Origin: a virus
Length of the DNA: 64,000 nt
Strand: one strand, 5' to 3'
IMG/VR virus record: IMGVR_UViG_3300037297_000066
Span: 186,001-250,000 of that record
Of this stretch, positions 21,565 through 29,237 are shown one piece after another. The translations under genes and the position numbers were made by a program. Below the pieces are notes generated by a model. It did no database searches. It had not been told where the DNA came from and saw nothing but the letters and a program-made list of their open reading frames with translations. Numbering within the stretch: the stretch's first letter is position 1; the number at the start of each line of letters is the position of its first letter.

Positions 21565-21960
21565 ATGGAAGAGACAAAGCCACAGGTTGTTTGGAGCAAG
21601 TTCGACTTCATTAAGAGGCGAGGGAACCGCTACACTTTCGAGAGCCCTTTGAGTATCGGAGTCGAAAAGTACCTCTACATCGAGATCTGGAAGCGTCCCC
21701 TGGGAGGGTGGACGGGCCGCCTCGGGGACGAACTGCTCCCCCCATTCACTGAGGTGAGGCCGGAGTCTTTGAACAGCGCCACCAAGGAAGCGGCTCTGAT
21801 AGAGCTTCTGGACTGTTGGAGGGAGGCCCGCTCGTACCTGTTGAAGCTGGGGATGCGCAATCGCAGATCAGCTTCTCGCAAGCCGAAACGTCGTACTATT
21901 CCCTCACACCTGAGGGTGATCGAGGGTGGGCGCCGGGACGATTCTCCATTTCGCTACTAG
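21565..21960 (+). CDS. Hypothetical protein with basic tail
   Basis: 131 residues: a beta-rich first half (NRYTFESPLSIGVEKYLYIEIWKRPLGGW), a helical segment, and a basic C-terminus (MRNRRSASRKPKRRTIP). It is distantly like the ALxxAYxxL proteins at 24062 and 43133 in layout. Not recognised. Confidence 0.72.
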   Translation: MEETKPQVVWSKFDFIKRRGNRYTFESPLSIGVEKYLYIEIWKRPLGGWTGRLGDELLPPFTEVRPESLNSATKEAALIELLDCWREARSYLLKLGMRNRRSASRKPKRRTIPSHLRVIEGGRRDDSPFRY

Positions 21961-21968
21961 GTACCACC

Positions 21969-22163
21969 ATGGACGACTTTCGATACCAACAGAAGCGGTT
22001 CTGCATTGGGGGCCCCCGGGGGAACAAGTTCCGGTACGGGTGCCCTTGCTGCCGGATCATTGGGGACCCGGTTCGGTTCCGGCGGGCCACTCGCAAGTGG
22101 GCGAAGGGGCGTCTGCGAGGGACTACGTCCCAGTTCCTACGCAACTGGGAGAGTCAGTACTAG
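21969..22163 (+). CDS. Small basic zinc-like protein
   Basis: 64 residues, very basic, with FRYGCPCCRIIGDPVRFRRATRKWAKGRLRG. One CPCC cluster and a C-terminal basic helix could bind nucleic acid. ATG at 21969, 8 nt after the previous stop. Confidence 0.62.
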   Translation: MDDFRYQQKRFCIGGPRGNKFRYGCPCCRIIGDPVRFRRATRKWAKGRLRGTTSQFLRNWESQY

Positions 22164-22172
22164 GGGGATCCT

Positions 22173-22376
22173 TTGACCCTACACGAGCGAATCGCTGAGG
22201 CCCTGGGCTGGAGCGTAGAGCAAGTCCAACAGTTCAACTTCCAGCAGCTCCGGGAGCTCGTGAGTTCGGTCTCCCCAAAGCTTGCTTGGGAGCTCACCTG
22301 TCTGATCCGGGGCGGGGGATACATTCTGGGGGCACCCCTTCGGGGCCCAGAGAAAAACCCCGGCGTGTGGGGGTAA
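22173..22376 (+). CDS. Small hypothetical protein, TTG start
   Basis: 67 residues from a TTG preceded by AGGGGGATC. LHERIAEALGWSVEQVQQFNFQQLRELV is helical. CCCCGG-c-GTG and CACCGGGG pair across the 3' end (22358-22390), a possible terminator. Not recognised. Confidence 0.55.
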   Translation: MTLHERIAEALGWSVEQVQQFNFQQLRELVSSVSPKLAWELTCLIRGGGYILGAPLRGPEKNPGVWG

Positions 22377-22414
22377 ACCAGACACCGGGGGGGTTAAGAG
22401 GGATTTCTAGGCCC

Positions 22415-22894
22415 TCAAGAGGGAAGCCTAGGCTTGGAGCTCGGGGTTGTCAAACTTCCCCTAGGCATCGGGGTTTCGAGAGGCTTCGAAACGGATGTGA
22501 GAGCAGGTTTCGGGGGTGTAGGGGTATCAAAGGGGGCCCAGAGCTCCAGCAGGTGCTGGAACCTGGCTTGCAGGAACTTCCGGACTTCCGGTTCATCCGC
22601 CTGGCAAACCTCGACTTCGAGACCGGCGTGAGAGCCCTTCCCCTGGAAGAAGACGAAGATCTTCAAGAGGCCGTCTCGGTAGTAGGGGTCGGGACCCGGT
22701 TGGTAGCCTTCTTCTGTTGAATCGGTCCAATCCCACCGGAAGACCAGGCTTCTAGAGGGGCAGGAGCCCTCCCAATCGGAGAGGAAGTCTGCCCAGGATC
22801 GGTAGTGTTCGTTGGGGGACCCACTGCTACCGGTACCGTAGTAATGGTCTCCGGTGCAATAGCCCGGGTGGTCAACTTCCCACAGGTGAGTCAT
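22415..22894 (-). CDS. Hypothetical protein, 159 residues
   Basis: Aromatic N-terminus (HYYGTGSSGSPNEHYRSWADFLSDWEG), a strand pair (GLLKIFVFFQGKGS) and a low-complexity proline/threonine-rich tail. SD GTGAGGATCC before the ATG. Second gene of a unit with 22901-23452. Not recognised. Confidence 0.7.
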   Translation of the reverse strand: MTHLWEVDHPGYCTGDHYYGTGSSGSPNEHYRSWADFLSDWEGSCPSRSLVFRWDWTDSTEEGYQPGPDPYYRDGLLKIFVFFQGKGSHAGLEVEVCQADEPEVRKFLQARFQHLLELWAPFDTPTPPKPALTSVSKPLETPMPRGSLTTPSSKPRLPS

Positions 22895-22900
22895 GGATCC

Positions 22901-23452
22901 TCACGGGGAGCAGTTTAGGCGGGAGTCATACCACTTAAGGAGTGCTTTCAGAAGGCGGGGCCCTTCCTTGAACCAGAACTTGGGACTGGCCGAGCAGACG
23001 TGGAAGCCCACGAGGTTAGACTGGGCCACGACTCTCCAAGGTACCCGTACGGTGTACCCCCACTTGGCCCCTTCCTCTGGGGCGATGTCCGTATAGTAGT
23101 TGCTGGGAGCGGGTTCTTTGAAGGCTAGGATATCCAGGAGCCGTTGGAAGTCTTCTTGGATGACCTCAGAGGGTAGGGCATTCACAGCCACAACGTCGAT
23201 GAAGCTAGTGACTTCGTTGTCCCCGAGGGGGATGACGGTTTTTCTGTCCACCAGTTTGACATCCCACTGGTCGAAGTGATCCTTGTCGATTTGGGTGGTG
23301 AGGGGGAAGCCAGACTTGCCGTGGTCGTAGTGGAAGAAGTGGTCTGCCTCGGAGGGTTCAAGGCTAGGATTTGGGCCAGAACCGTGACAGTGCCCCGGCA
23401 GAGCTGGGTGTTTTTCGTAGTTGCGTAGAATGTGTTGGGCAGAGAGGTACAT
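22901..23452 (-). CDS. Hypothetical protein, 183 residues
   Basis: Start taken as MYLSAQHIL at 23452 with AGAGAAAG upstream; a GTG at 23470 is the alternative. It contains HFFHYDHGKSGFPLTTQIDKDHF and a C-terminal helix (GPRLLKALLKWYDSRL). Diverges from the 23485 gene. Not recognised. Confidence 0.7.
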   Translation of the reverse strand: MYLSAQHILRNYEKHPALPGHCHGSGPNPSLEPSEADHFFHYDHGKSGFPLTTQIDKDHFDQWDVKLVDRKTVIPLGDNEVTSFIDVVAVNALPSEVIQEDFQRLLDILAFKEPAPSNYYTDIAPEEGAKWGYTVRVPWRVVAQSNLVGFHVCSASPKFWFKEGPRLLKALLKWYDSRLNCSP

Positions 23453-23484
23453 CGCTTTCTCTTTTATCACAATGGTTGGGTGTC

Positions 23485-24039
23485 ATGCAGAAAATCGCCA
23501 ATTCTGATGAGCTCCAGGTAGAACTCCAAAGGATTCTAGCTACATGTCGAGGCCCAGATCGACCAAGCCGTATTTTGATCGCTAGGGACTTGAGAGTTCT
23601 CGCTCATTGTCTTGTGGCGATGGAGCATCCGTCCGAAGAAGCCAAGAAGAAGTACCTCAGTGAGCATCCGGACGCTGATCCCAAAAACCATACGGTGAAG
23701 GATGGGGGTGTGGACAAGGCGCAAGGGGCTGTCAACGATTGGCTGAAAAAGAACCCAAAGGTCATGATGGGATTGATTCAGTCAATGTCTTCGGAAGCCA
23801 AGAAGGACAAACAACCGTTCGGGATGAGAGACGCCCGTTCTGCTTTGAAAGCTTGGTTCGATGGTAAGGAGCCTTCGGATCCGAAAGGTAAAGCGGCTTG
23901 GCGTTACATGACCTCAGACAAAGGCAAGAAAGCCTTAGGGAAGCTCACCAAGGGAGTGGGAGACGCTCTGAAGAAGGGTGGGGGGAAGGTCGGCTTCCGA
24001 GACATTGCCAAGGCCGTAGATACCTGGATGAGCTATTAG
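23485..24039 (+). CDS. MQKIA-domain protein 1
   Basis: 184 residues. The N-terminal helical domain MQKIANSDELQVELQRILA...LARDLRVLAHCLV is shared with the 35694-36158 product. The rest is lysine-rich and helical (KAWFDGKEPSDPKGKAAWRYM, VGDALKKGGGKVGFRDIAKAV). The shared N-terminus may be a sorting or assembly module; unproven. Confidence 0.75.
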   Translation: MQKIANSDELQVELQRILATCRGPDRPSRILIARDLRVLAHCLVAMEHPSEEAKKKYLSEHPDADPKNHTVKDGGVDKAQGAVNDWLKKNPKVMMGLIQSMSSEAKKDKQPFGMRDARSALKAWFDGKEPSDPKGKAAWRYMTSDKGKKALGKLTKGVGDALKKGGGKVGFRDIAKAVDTWMSY

Positions 24040-24061
24040 AGAGGTTGCCAATCTCGGGAGC

Positions 24062-24394
24062 TCAAGAACCTTTTCTAACGGCTTTCTCGAAGCGTTCCAA
24101 AGCTTTGAGTTCCCCTTGGAGCTTTTTCCGGAGCTCTCTTTTCCGAAAGGCTAGACCTCGGAGGTAGTCCCGATAGGCCACATCCAAGGCTTCGAAGGGG
24201 TCAGAAAGAATACGATCCAGGGTACTCCCTCTTTCGTTATCCTGGGGGTGTGAGACATGGGCGACCCATCCATCCCTGTTCACGGGCCAAGCTCTGAATC
24301 TCAGACGGGAGGAGGGTTTAGACTTGAGGATGCCGGGTTCGGAGTGATCGACCGTCATCCCTTTCCAAGTGGATCTGGGCTTACTTGTGCTCAT
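24062..24394 (-). CDS. AYxxL-helix family protein 1
   Basis: 110 residues. A strand-rich core (LRFRAWPVNRDGWVAHVSHP) is followed by a charged helix FEALDVAYRDYLRGLAFRKREL...LKALERFEKAV. Paralogue of 24391-24762, 32056-32427 and 43133-43501. ATGA overlap with the upstream gene. Function unknown. Confidence 0.75.
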   Translation of the reverse strand: MSTSKPRSTWKGMTVDHSEPGILKSKPSSRLRFRAWPVNRDGWVAHVSHPQDNERGSTLDRILSDPFEALDVAYRDYLRGLAFRKRELRKKLQGELKALERFEKAVRKGS

Positions 24395-24762
24395 GAGATC
24401 GGGTCTTCCTGGGCAGCCTTCTCGAAGCGCTCAATGTCCTTGAGGTCTTTCTGAAGCGTCCTCCTTCTTCGGGCTAGCTTCTGGAGGTAGTTTTGGTGAG
24501 CGGCTTTGAGGGCAGCCTGGGGCTCGGAGCACAAGCCTTTTTGGCACCAGCCCACGTTTTCTGTGGTGAAGGGATCTCTCGGGTGTCGGATCTCGGCACC
24601 CCACCATTTAGCTTTCTCTGGAGCAGCGGCGACCCAGTTTCTACCATCCAAACCATAGAGCCAGACGTACAAACGAGCACTGGGCTTTGACCGGTAACTG
24701 GCTGCTTCCCCTTTGTGGAGACGGATACCATTCCAGGCTGTAGGGATCTCTGGAGTACTCAC
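24391..24762 (-). CDS. AYxxL-helix family protein 2 (cassette copy A)
   Basis: 123 residues from a GTG in a GTGA overlap. LYVWLYGLDGRNWVAAAPEKAKWWGAEIRHP, then QAALKAAHQNYLQKLARRRRTLQ. It has the same length as its cassette partner at 32056-32427 (also 123) and lies directly downstream of a paralogous gene, as that one does. Confidence 0.77.
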   Translation of the reverse strand: MSTPEIPTAWNGIRLHKGEAASYRSKPSARLYVWLYGLDGRNWVAAAPEKAKWWGAEIRHPRDPFTTENVGWCQKGLCSEPQAALKAAHQNYLQKLARRRRTLQKDLKDIERFEKAAQEDPIS

Positions 24763-25349
24763 AGGACGCCTTCGGCTTTCTCCACGAGTTCTCGCATGGC
24801 TTGGCGAATGGGCTCCATAGCTTTGGTGAGGCCGGGTTTGGCCAGCTTCTTGATTCGTTCTTCGTAACCTTTCGTACCAACGCTTGCCTTTTTCATGAGC
24901 TCCATCCAATTGGGAAGGGTGGAGAGCATACTGTGTGAAGCCTCCTCGGGGTAGACATAGACTCCGAACGTATCCACTTGGCACCAGTGGAGGCGTTCAG
25001 GGACCTTCCGTTTGTATTCGGGTCCTATGACGGGCCACGACTCGAACCCATCGTAGCGGAGGTAAGGGACGGGTACGGGGAAGGGTTTCTCAACCTCATT
25101 GATAGAGAAGCCTCGTTGCCGCCGGCCCCAGTTGAGGGCAACCCACCGGAGAATGGCGAAGACGAACTCCTTGGGGACCCCATGGGTGGTGGAGTATTTG
25201 AGCCCGAGCCTTCCCTTCTCGACCCACCAGGGGGATCCGTAGGGCCACTTGAAGACTTCCAGGGGTTCGGGGGTGTGTTTTTCTAGGAACTCACCCACCT
25301 GTTCGGCTTTTCGGGGGGAACGACAAACGACTTCGAGACTGGCGCCCAT
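24759..25349 (-). CDS. MGAS-family protein (cassette copy A)
   Basis: 196 residues: MGASLEVVCRSP, LGLKYSTTHGVPKEFVFAILRWVALNWGRRQR, VPVPYLRYDGFESWPVIGPEY, W-C-x-VD. It matches the 32436-33020 product over nearly its full length. ATG 6 nt after TATAGT. Conserved W, R and D residues suggest an enzyme or binding fold, not recognised. Confidence 0.78.
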   Translation of the reverse strand: MGASLEVVCRSPRKAEQVGEFLEKHTPEPLEVFKWPYGSPWWVEKGRLGLKYSTTHGVPKEFVFAILRWVALNWGRRQRGFSINEVEKPFPVPVPYLRYDGFESWPVIGPEYKRKVPERLHWCQVDTFGVYVYPEEASHSMLSTLPNWMELMKKASVGTKGYEERIKKLAKPGLTKAMEPIRQAMRELVEKAEGVL

Positions 25350-25355
25350 GGGGGC

Positions 25356-25391
25356 ACTATACACCGGAGCGGGTCACTTGTGGTGTACAGT
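25356..25391. promoter_or_regulatory. Divergent L-box pair
   Basis: Minus GGTGTATAGT (25356-25365) serves 24759-25349; plus GGTGTACAGT (25382-25391) serves 25398-25610. Both are 6 nt from their ATG. Confidence 0.65.
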
Positions 25392-25397
25392 TGACTT

Positions 25398-25610
25398 ATG
25401 TTACGGGTGAACATGTTGTCCAAACCAAGAAGAGCCGGTCCCACTCCTCCTCTGCTCTTAGGGGCTTTTCTGGCTTTGACCATCATCTTCATGTCGGTGT
25501 GGGCGACCCTGCACAACCCAGATGTGAAACCTGTTGTGGAGGACAATCTTGGGGCTTCGCCTTGCATTTGCCAGTGCAAGTGTGAGCCGTGCCCTTCGGT
25601 CAGGGAGTGA
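25398..25610 (+). CDS. Small membrane protein with cysteine-rich tail
   Basis: 70 residues: basic start, membrane segment PLLLGAFLALTIIFMSVWATL, then an outer or periplasmic tail with CICQCKCEPC. The four spaced cysteines may form disulphides or bind metal. Function unknown. Confidence 0.72.
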   Translation: MLRVNMLSKPRRAGPTPPLLLGAFLALTIIFMSVWATLHNPDVKPVVEDNLGASPCICQCKCEPCPSVRE

Positions 25611-25643
25611 CTTTTCATAGGTTTTGGGATAGCCTCCCGGACC

Positions 25644-25967
25644 ATGACGGAACGAAGGCTTGCTTGGACTCGGGAGCGACGGGCAGCTATGTGGGCGATA
25701 GTCGAGCTCACGAAGCTGATCGGGGACATCCGGAACCGGGATCTTGCCTGGGTAGAAGGAGATCTTCGGAGGCTTCGGGGGGACATTCGTCACCACCTGA
25801 AGCTCAAGGACAACTGTTCCAAATGCCAAGGACGGGGGCTCTGTCCTGGCAGGCCCATGCTTCATCCGGCCATTGGGCAGATCCCCTGCGATGTGATCTG
25901 CTCGGCTTGCTCAGGAACGGGTCAGGACCCCAAGGAGGAGCTCAATCAGGAGGAAACTCTTCCTTGA
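25644..25967 (+). CDS. DnaJ-type zinc-finger protein
   Basis: 107 residues: a helical, basic N-terminal half and two CxxCxGxG-like motifs (CSKCQGRGLC and CSACSGTG), the zinc-binding pattern of DnaJ/HSP40 cysteine-rich regions. There is no J-domain. It probably binds protein or RNA. Confidence 0.72.
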   Translation: MTERRLAWTRERRAAMWAIVELTKLIGDIRNRDLAWVEGDLRRLRGDIRHHLKLKDNCSKCQGRGLCPGRPMLHPAIGQIPCDVICSACSGTGQDPKEELNQEETLP

Positions 25968-26148
25968 CGATGGCCGTGACGCTCAGGTGACCGGTGGGAC
26001 GGTACAGGCGAATCACATCGACAACCCTCCATCGCCCTTGTGTGAAGAGGATCACCTCTCCAATGCGAGGGCTTTCGGGAACGTCGTTGAAGTTATTCAG
26101 GAGAGCTCCATGGGGGGCGTCCATTCGAAATTCTAGGTAGATGCTCAT
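25942..26148 (-). CDS. Small hypothetical protein
   Basis: 68 residues, beta-rich: RIGEVILFTQGRWRVVDVIRLYRPTGHLSVTAIVKEE, a likely small barrel. ATGA overlap with the upstream gene; its end overlaps the convergent zinc-finger gene by 26 bp. Confidence 0.7.
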   Translation of the reverse strand: MSIYLEFRMDAPHGALLNNFNDVPESPRIGEVILFTQGRWRVVDVIRLYRPTGHLSVTAIVKEEFPPD

Positions 26149-26801
26149 TTGAAGAGTTTTTCCTTGAGAGCCTGGATATCGTCGAGGCAGAGGTATCGCT
26201 GACCGTGGAATATAGCAGCTTCTCTATGGTCCTCGGGAAGACACAAAACGTAGTCGATGAAGTCTTTGAGTTGTTTCTTGGGCCGTTTTTCCTTTAGGCC
26301 GTCATCTTCAGTCATCAGAGGCAGCAGCTTGTCGATCTGGTCGAAAACGGGTTTCAGGTCTGGACGCAGGTAAGGAGCGAAGAAGTCTCTACATTGTTGT
26401 TTGACACTCTCTCCTTGGAGGTGGGTGAGGGCCCGTTCGATGATAGCGATGGCTTCTTCGCTGTACATCTTGGAGAGAACGTTTCGTTCAAAGAGACGGG
26501 CCTTGGCGTACTCGGATCTAGACAAAAGAGTGGCCAAGGTAATGGCCTTTTCCTCCCGATCCTCTTCGAGGATTTCTTCCTCGGTCCAGGGGCGAATGAT
26601 GACTTTGACTCGTTGACCGTAAAAGAAGGCTGCCTCCTCCAGTTCCTCTTCGTTCAGGTACATGACGAGGTTCGTGCCTCTGGACACGACCTGCAGTCTT
26701 CCGGCGGCCTTCCTACTGAGGGGGTGTTGGTTGTTCTCGTCCGTACCGATGCTCTTGACGGTGCAGAAATCTAGGGAGATGCCTTTGGTGATGTTTTCCA
26801 T
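26145..26801 (-). CDS. Helical hypothetical protein with repeated GQR motif
   Basis: 218 residues from MENITKG (an SD is not obvious; the longer frame runs through the upstream gene). Two GQR motifs, FFYGQRVKVIIRPW and IFHGQRYLCLDD, bracket a charged helical middle. No recognised domain. Confidence 0.72.
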   Translation of the reverse strand: MENITKGISLDFCTVKSIGTDENNQHPLSRKAAGRLQVVSRGTNLVMYLNEEELEEAAFFYGQRVKVIIRPWTEEEILEEDREEKAITLATLLSRSEYAKARLFERNVLSKMYSEEAIAIIERALTHLQGESVKQQCRDFFAPYLRPDLKPVFDQIDKLLPLMTEDDGLKEKRPKKQLKDFIDYVLCLPEDHREAAIFHGQRYLCLDDIQALKEKLFK

Positions 26802-26809
26802 GATGGGGG

Positions 26810-27037
26810 CTACTTTCTGCGGACTTGAGCTAAAGTGTCTCGCAGATCTTCGTAGAGTCCCCGTACTTCGGGACTCATTCTTGATCCTCGATTGATCAAA
26901 GCAATGACGGTTTCGGCCTGCAGGATCTCGGCTTGTCTTTGGGTCACCTTGAGGGTCACCTTGTAGACGGTTTGCCGACTGGCCTTGGTTTCGTACTCTC
27001 TGCCCACGGGTGCGGGGTCTGCGAAGTCTTTGCTCAT
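26810..27037 (-). CDS. Small hypothetical protein, first of its unit
   Basis: 75 residues: YKVTLKVTQRQAEILQAETVIALINRGSRM, strand then helices. ATG 7 nt after TATGGT. Leads the unit 27037 to 25942. Confidence 0.7.
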   Translation of the reverse strand: MSKDFADPAPVGREYETKASRQTVYKVTLKVTQRQAEILQAETVIALINRGSRMSPEVRGLYEDLRDTLAQVRRK

Positions 27038-27044
27038 ACGCCTC

Positions 27045-27054
27045 ACCATACACC
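27045..27054 (-). promoter_or_regulatory. L-box promoter of the 26810-27037 gene
   Basis: GGTGTATGGT, 7 nt before ATG. Confidence 0.63.
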
Positions 27055-27090
27055 GGGGGGTTGGGTTGACGGCTTGGATTCTGAGTTTTT

Positions 27091-27100
27091 GGTGTATGGT
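27091..27100 (+). promoter_or_regulatory. L-box promoter with a leader
   Basis: GGTGTATGGT, then a 17-nt stretch holding GAGGAACG as SD before the ATG at 27118. Here the box must act as a promoter, not as part of the ribosome site. Confidence 0.65.
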
Positions 27101-27117
27101 GGAAGAAGCGAGGAACG

Positions 27118-27417
27118 ATGCCCAGAAAACCAGTAATCATCTATCGGGAGAGCCTCACGTTACCAGGATTGGTAGGCAATCCCCGATCGAACACTTTGCT
27201 CAAAGCCTTCAACGAGGCATGGGGTTTCCCAGGGGGCGCCTGCCACAAGATTGAGGGAGGCCAGTACGTTGACGCAAAGCCTTTCCCTGAGGGGTTTGAG
27301 GAAGCCCAGGCTCAACTCTACAGATCCGAGCTTGTCTACGTAGAGGTCTCGGTCTACAAAGACGGATCTCGAAAGCTCAAACTCGTGGGCTCTCCGGAGA
27401 GGGATCATGACCGCTAG
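27118..27417 (+). CDS. Hypothetical protein
   Basis: 99 residues: LLKAFNEAWGFPGGACHKI, then QLYRSELVYVEVSVYKDGSRKLKLV, a helix and a beta hairpin. SD GAGGA. Its end overlaps the next gene by 11 nt. Not recognised. Confidence 0.72.
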   Translation: MPRKPVIIYRESLTLPGLVGNPRSNTLLKAFNEAWGFPGGACHKIEGGQYVDAKPFPEGFEEAQAQLYRSELVYVEVSVYKDGSRKLKLVGSPERDHDR

Positions 27418-27787
27418 CCTTCCAGAGACGCTGACTTGGCGGGGACAGACCCTGAAGGATCTCAAGGAAATGAACCCTCAGGTGGGGGTGGAATACGTGG
27501 GGTATGTAGAGAGCTCCAAGATCAGCGTTTATTCGTGGGAGCCGGAGCCGGGTCTGCAGAGGATTTGGTACGCTAACATAGGAGCCTCTGGAACCGCTTA
27601 CGAAGAAGGCGGATGGGAGGCTGCCTTGGAAGAGGCTCTTCGAAGGCACAAAAAAGTCATTGCCAGTCACGAGAAGTTCTTGCAGGAAGCCCGTTGGCTG
27701 CAGGAAGTGTTGGATCCTACTTTCGATCCAAACCCCCCTCCAGAGCTTCCCCCTTTGGCGCCCCCCAAGGACTCGGGAGAGCGTTAG
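27407..27787 (+). CDS. WEG-module relative
   Basis: 126 residues with LTWRGQTLKDL, VSSKISVYSWE-like strands and GWEAALEEALRRHKK, an order similar to the C-terminal module of 29633-30499 and the start of 33908-34447 (strand, aromatic pair, W-E helix). Proline-rich C-terminus. SD GGAGAGGGATC. Function unknown. Confidence 0.72.
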   Translation: MTASLPETLTWRGQTLKDLKEMNPQVGVEYVGYVESSKISVYSWEPEPGLQRIWYANIGASGTAYEEGGWEAALEEALRRHKKVIASHEKFLQEARWLQEVLDPTFDPNPPPELPPLAPPKDSGER

Positions 27788-27826
27788 TTCAGGTTGCTGA
27801 AGTATGGGGCAGGCCCTTAGGCCGGG

Positions 27827-27853
27827 TTAAGATCCAGCTCTCTCAGGTGTAAT
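27827..27853 (+). promoter_or_regulatory. T-box promoter of the 27860-28036 gene
   Basis: TTAAGATC-N13-TGTAAT, then GTAGGC, then ATG. Confidence 0.66.
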
Positions 27854-27859
27854 GTAGGC

Positions 27860-28036
27860 ATGGCTAAGAGAAGCAAGAGGCTACCGCCTCACTCACGCCC
27901 TTGTTGTTCGGACCCCCGTCCCGAATACCACAGCAGTTGGAAGGACGAGACGGGTCTTTGTGCCAACTGTGGCCGGAGGTACAGTCCCGGTACGGTGGCC
28001 TACTGGAGGAAGTACCCTCAGGGGCACAAGCGTTAG
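27860..28036 (+). CDS. Tiny zinc-binding protein
   Basis: 58 residues: MAKRSKRLPPHSRPCCS, then GLCANCGRRYSPGTVAYWRKY. CC and CANC could bind one zinc. Basic at both ends, so nucleic-acid contact is possible. T-box start. Confidence 0.68.
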   Translation: MAKRSKRLPPHSRPCCSDPRPEYHSSWKDETGLCANCGRRYSPGTVAYWRKYPQGHKR

Positions 28037-28051
28037 TTCAGGTTCGGCCCT

Positions 28052-28085
28052 CAACCTAAAACAGCGGGTCCCCTATTTTAGGTTG
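28052..28085. terminator. Hairpin between genes
   Basis: Perfect 10-bp arms CAACCTAAAA and TTTTAGGTTG with a 14-nt loop, 15 nt after the 27860-28036 stop. Confidence 0.5.
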
Positions 28086-28100
28086 CTCAAGTAGCGACCT

Positions 28101-28110
28101 GGTGTACAGT
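28101..28110 (+). promoter_or_regulatory. L-box promoter of the 28115-28417 gene
   Basis: GGTGTACAGT, 4 nt before a GTG. Confidence 0.58.
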
Positions 28111-28114
28111 GGGG

Positions 28115-28417
28115 GTGAGCAGGGGCTTCTTTTCAGACCTAATTCGGGGTCGTCTCGTGCTAAACGAAGCCCCTGCCAAACCCTTCATGCTGAAGCTACT
28201 GGAGAAGACGGTTGAAGCCCTCACAGGGGAGCCTGTAGAGGTCCTCAGGGCTCGGAGCCTGGAGGAGGGTCGTAGGCTGGCGGAGCTACGGAACGGGGCT
28301 CCTATGCGATTCTCGGGGGATCCAGAGGGTGTCATCCTTACCCACGAGAGGGTTGAGGCTGATTTGGACCGAGCTCTGGACCAAGATCCGCGTTTTGTGG
28401 ATCTTGGTGTACGGTAG
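28115..28417 (+). CDS. Helical hypothetical protein
   Basis: 100 residues from a GTG just after the L-box: FFSDLIRGRLVLNEAPAKPFMLKLLEKTVEALTG, then SLEEGRRLAELRNGAPM. The first part resembles a small helix-turn-helix, weakly. Its stop lies inside the L-box of candidate RNA copy 2. Confidence 0.62.
   Translation: MSRGFFSDLIRGRLVLNEAPAKPFMLKLLEKTVEALTGEPVEVLRARSLEEGRRLAELRNGAPMRFSGDPEGVILTHERVEADLDRALDQDPRFVDLGVR
28406..28415 (+). promoter_or_regulatory. L-box of candidate RNA copy 2
   Basis: GGTGTACGGT, then AGGGGA, then the first pair of the RNA stem, the same geometry as copy 1. Confidence 0.55.
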
Positions 28418-28421
28418 GGGA

Positions 28422-28493
28422 GGCAGGGCCCTAGGGCTTTGGCAATCGGCTCCCGGGCTCCAACCCCGGGGGCCTTCTTCCGGGGGTCCTGCC
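28422..28493 (+). ncRNA. Candidate structured RNA, copy 2
   Basis: GGCAGGGCCC and GGGTCCTGCC (28484-28493) form the same 10-bp closing stem as at 16914-16989. The interior differs in sequence and length but also folds (CCCGGG/CCCGGG around 28452-28470). Conserved stem, promoter and spacing with a changed loop argue for an RNA, not a protein. Confidence 0.5.
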
Positions 28494-28550
28494 ACTAAAC
28501 TCCCCCGGTGTGTTGAGGACCTATCAGGGGGAGATTTTTCAAGGTTCGGG

Positions 28551-28577
28551 TTAAGATCCGGCTCCCTCACGTGTAGT
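28551..28577 (+). promoter_or_regulatory. T-box promoter of the 28584-28736 gene
   Basis: TTAAGATC-N13-TGTAGT, then AGGTAC, then ATG. Confidence 0.67.
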
Positions 28578-28583
28578 AGGTAC

Positions 28584-28736
28584 ATGACGCAATATCCCGA
28601 AGCAATTCCTGGTGAGAGCCGTTACGTTGACTTCGACGAGGAGACCCAGTGCTGGGGCATCTTTGGAGAGGACAGCGGACACTGCTACGAGTTGTACAGT
28701 GACAGGCAGGAGGCTCGGGACCGGCTGCAATCGTAG
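28584..28736 (+). CDS. Tiny acidic protein
   Basis: 50 residues: ESRYVDFDEETQCWGIFGEDSGHCYELYSDRQEARDRLQS, a strand pair then a helix. The T-box fixes the start. Not recognised. Confidence 0.66.
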   Translation: MTQYPEAIPGESRYVDFDEETQCWGIFGEDSGHCYELYSDRQEARDRLQS

Positions 28737-28747
28737 GATCATGGGCC

Positions 28748-28789
28748 GAGGGGTCCTTCTGGCTTCTTCATTCCCCAGAGGGGCCCCTC
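28748..28789 (+). terminator. Hairpin after the 28584-28736 gene
   Basis: GAGGGGTCC pairs with GGGCCCCTC and an inner TCTGG/CCAGA stem stacks on it. No U-tract follows, so the role (terminator or leader of 28817) is open. Confidence 0.4.
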
Positions 28790-28816
28790 TCCCACCACCT
28801 CCAAGAAAGGGTACAA

Positions 28817-29176
28817 GTGGCGCGTAAACACTTGATGCGTGTGGTTTTGAAAGAAGCTGGGCCGGTGGATCTCTACGGAGAGAAAGAGCTGTCGGTCGCT
28901 GACTACAGCCAGCTGTCGCAGATCGCCAAGACTCTTCAGGACGGAGGAGTCCAGTTCAAGGTGAAGCTGACAGATCCGAACATGGAGGTGTGGGTGCCGT
29001 CAGCCCAACAGTTTGTCGAGGCTCTCAGCTTGGTTGGTGACCCGAAGGCGGTTCTGGCTCAGGTCCAGTCGGTTATAGAGGGGCCTGCTTGCTCTGGTAG
29101 CGGGCCCCAATGCCCGGAGATGATGAGTAGGTTGGGCCGGTACCGTAGGCAGCACAGAAGCAAGGCGGCCAAGTAG
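28817..29176 (+). CDS. Hypothetical protein, 119 residues
   Basis: GTG start with AAGAAAGGG upstream. MRVVLKEAGPVDLYGEKELSVADYSQL, then VQFKVKLTDPNMEVWVPSAQQF, alternating strands and helices; C-terminal CSGSGPQC and a basic tail (RYRRQHRSKAAK). Not recognised. Confidence 0.7.
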   Translation: MARKHLMRVVLKEAGPVDLYGEKELSVADYSQLSQIAKTLQDGGVQFKVKLTDPNMEVWVPSAQQFVEALSLVGDPKAVLAQVQSVIEGPACSGSGPQCPEMMSRLGRYRRQHRSKAAK

Positions 29177-29237
29177 ACAGGGCTGTCCCCTGATCCCCTC
29201 CAGCTTTAAGCTTCAACCTCCTAACTGGAACAGGTCC

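Noticed and set aside
26145-27140. 331-codon minus-strand frame
   Set aside because: Its first 110 codons run antisense or out of frame through the gene at 26810-27037 and the L-box region; the natural start is MENITKG at 26801.
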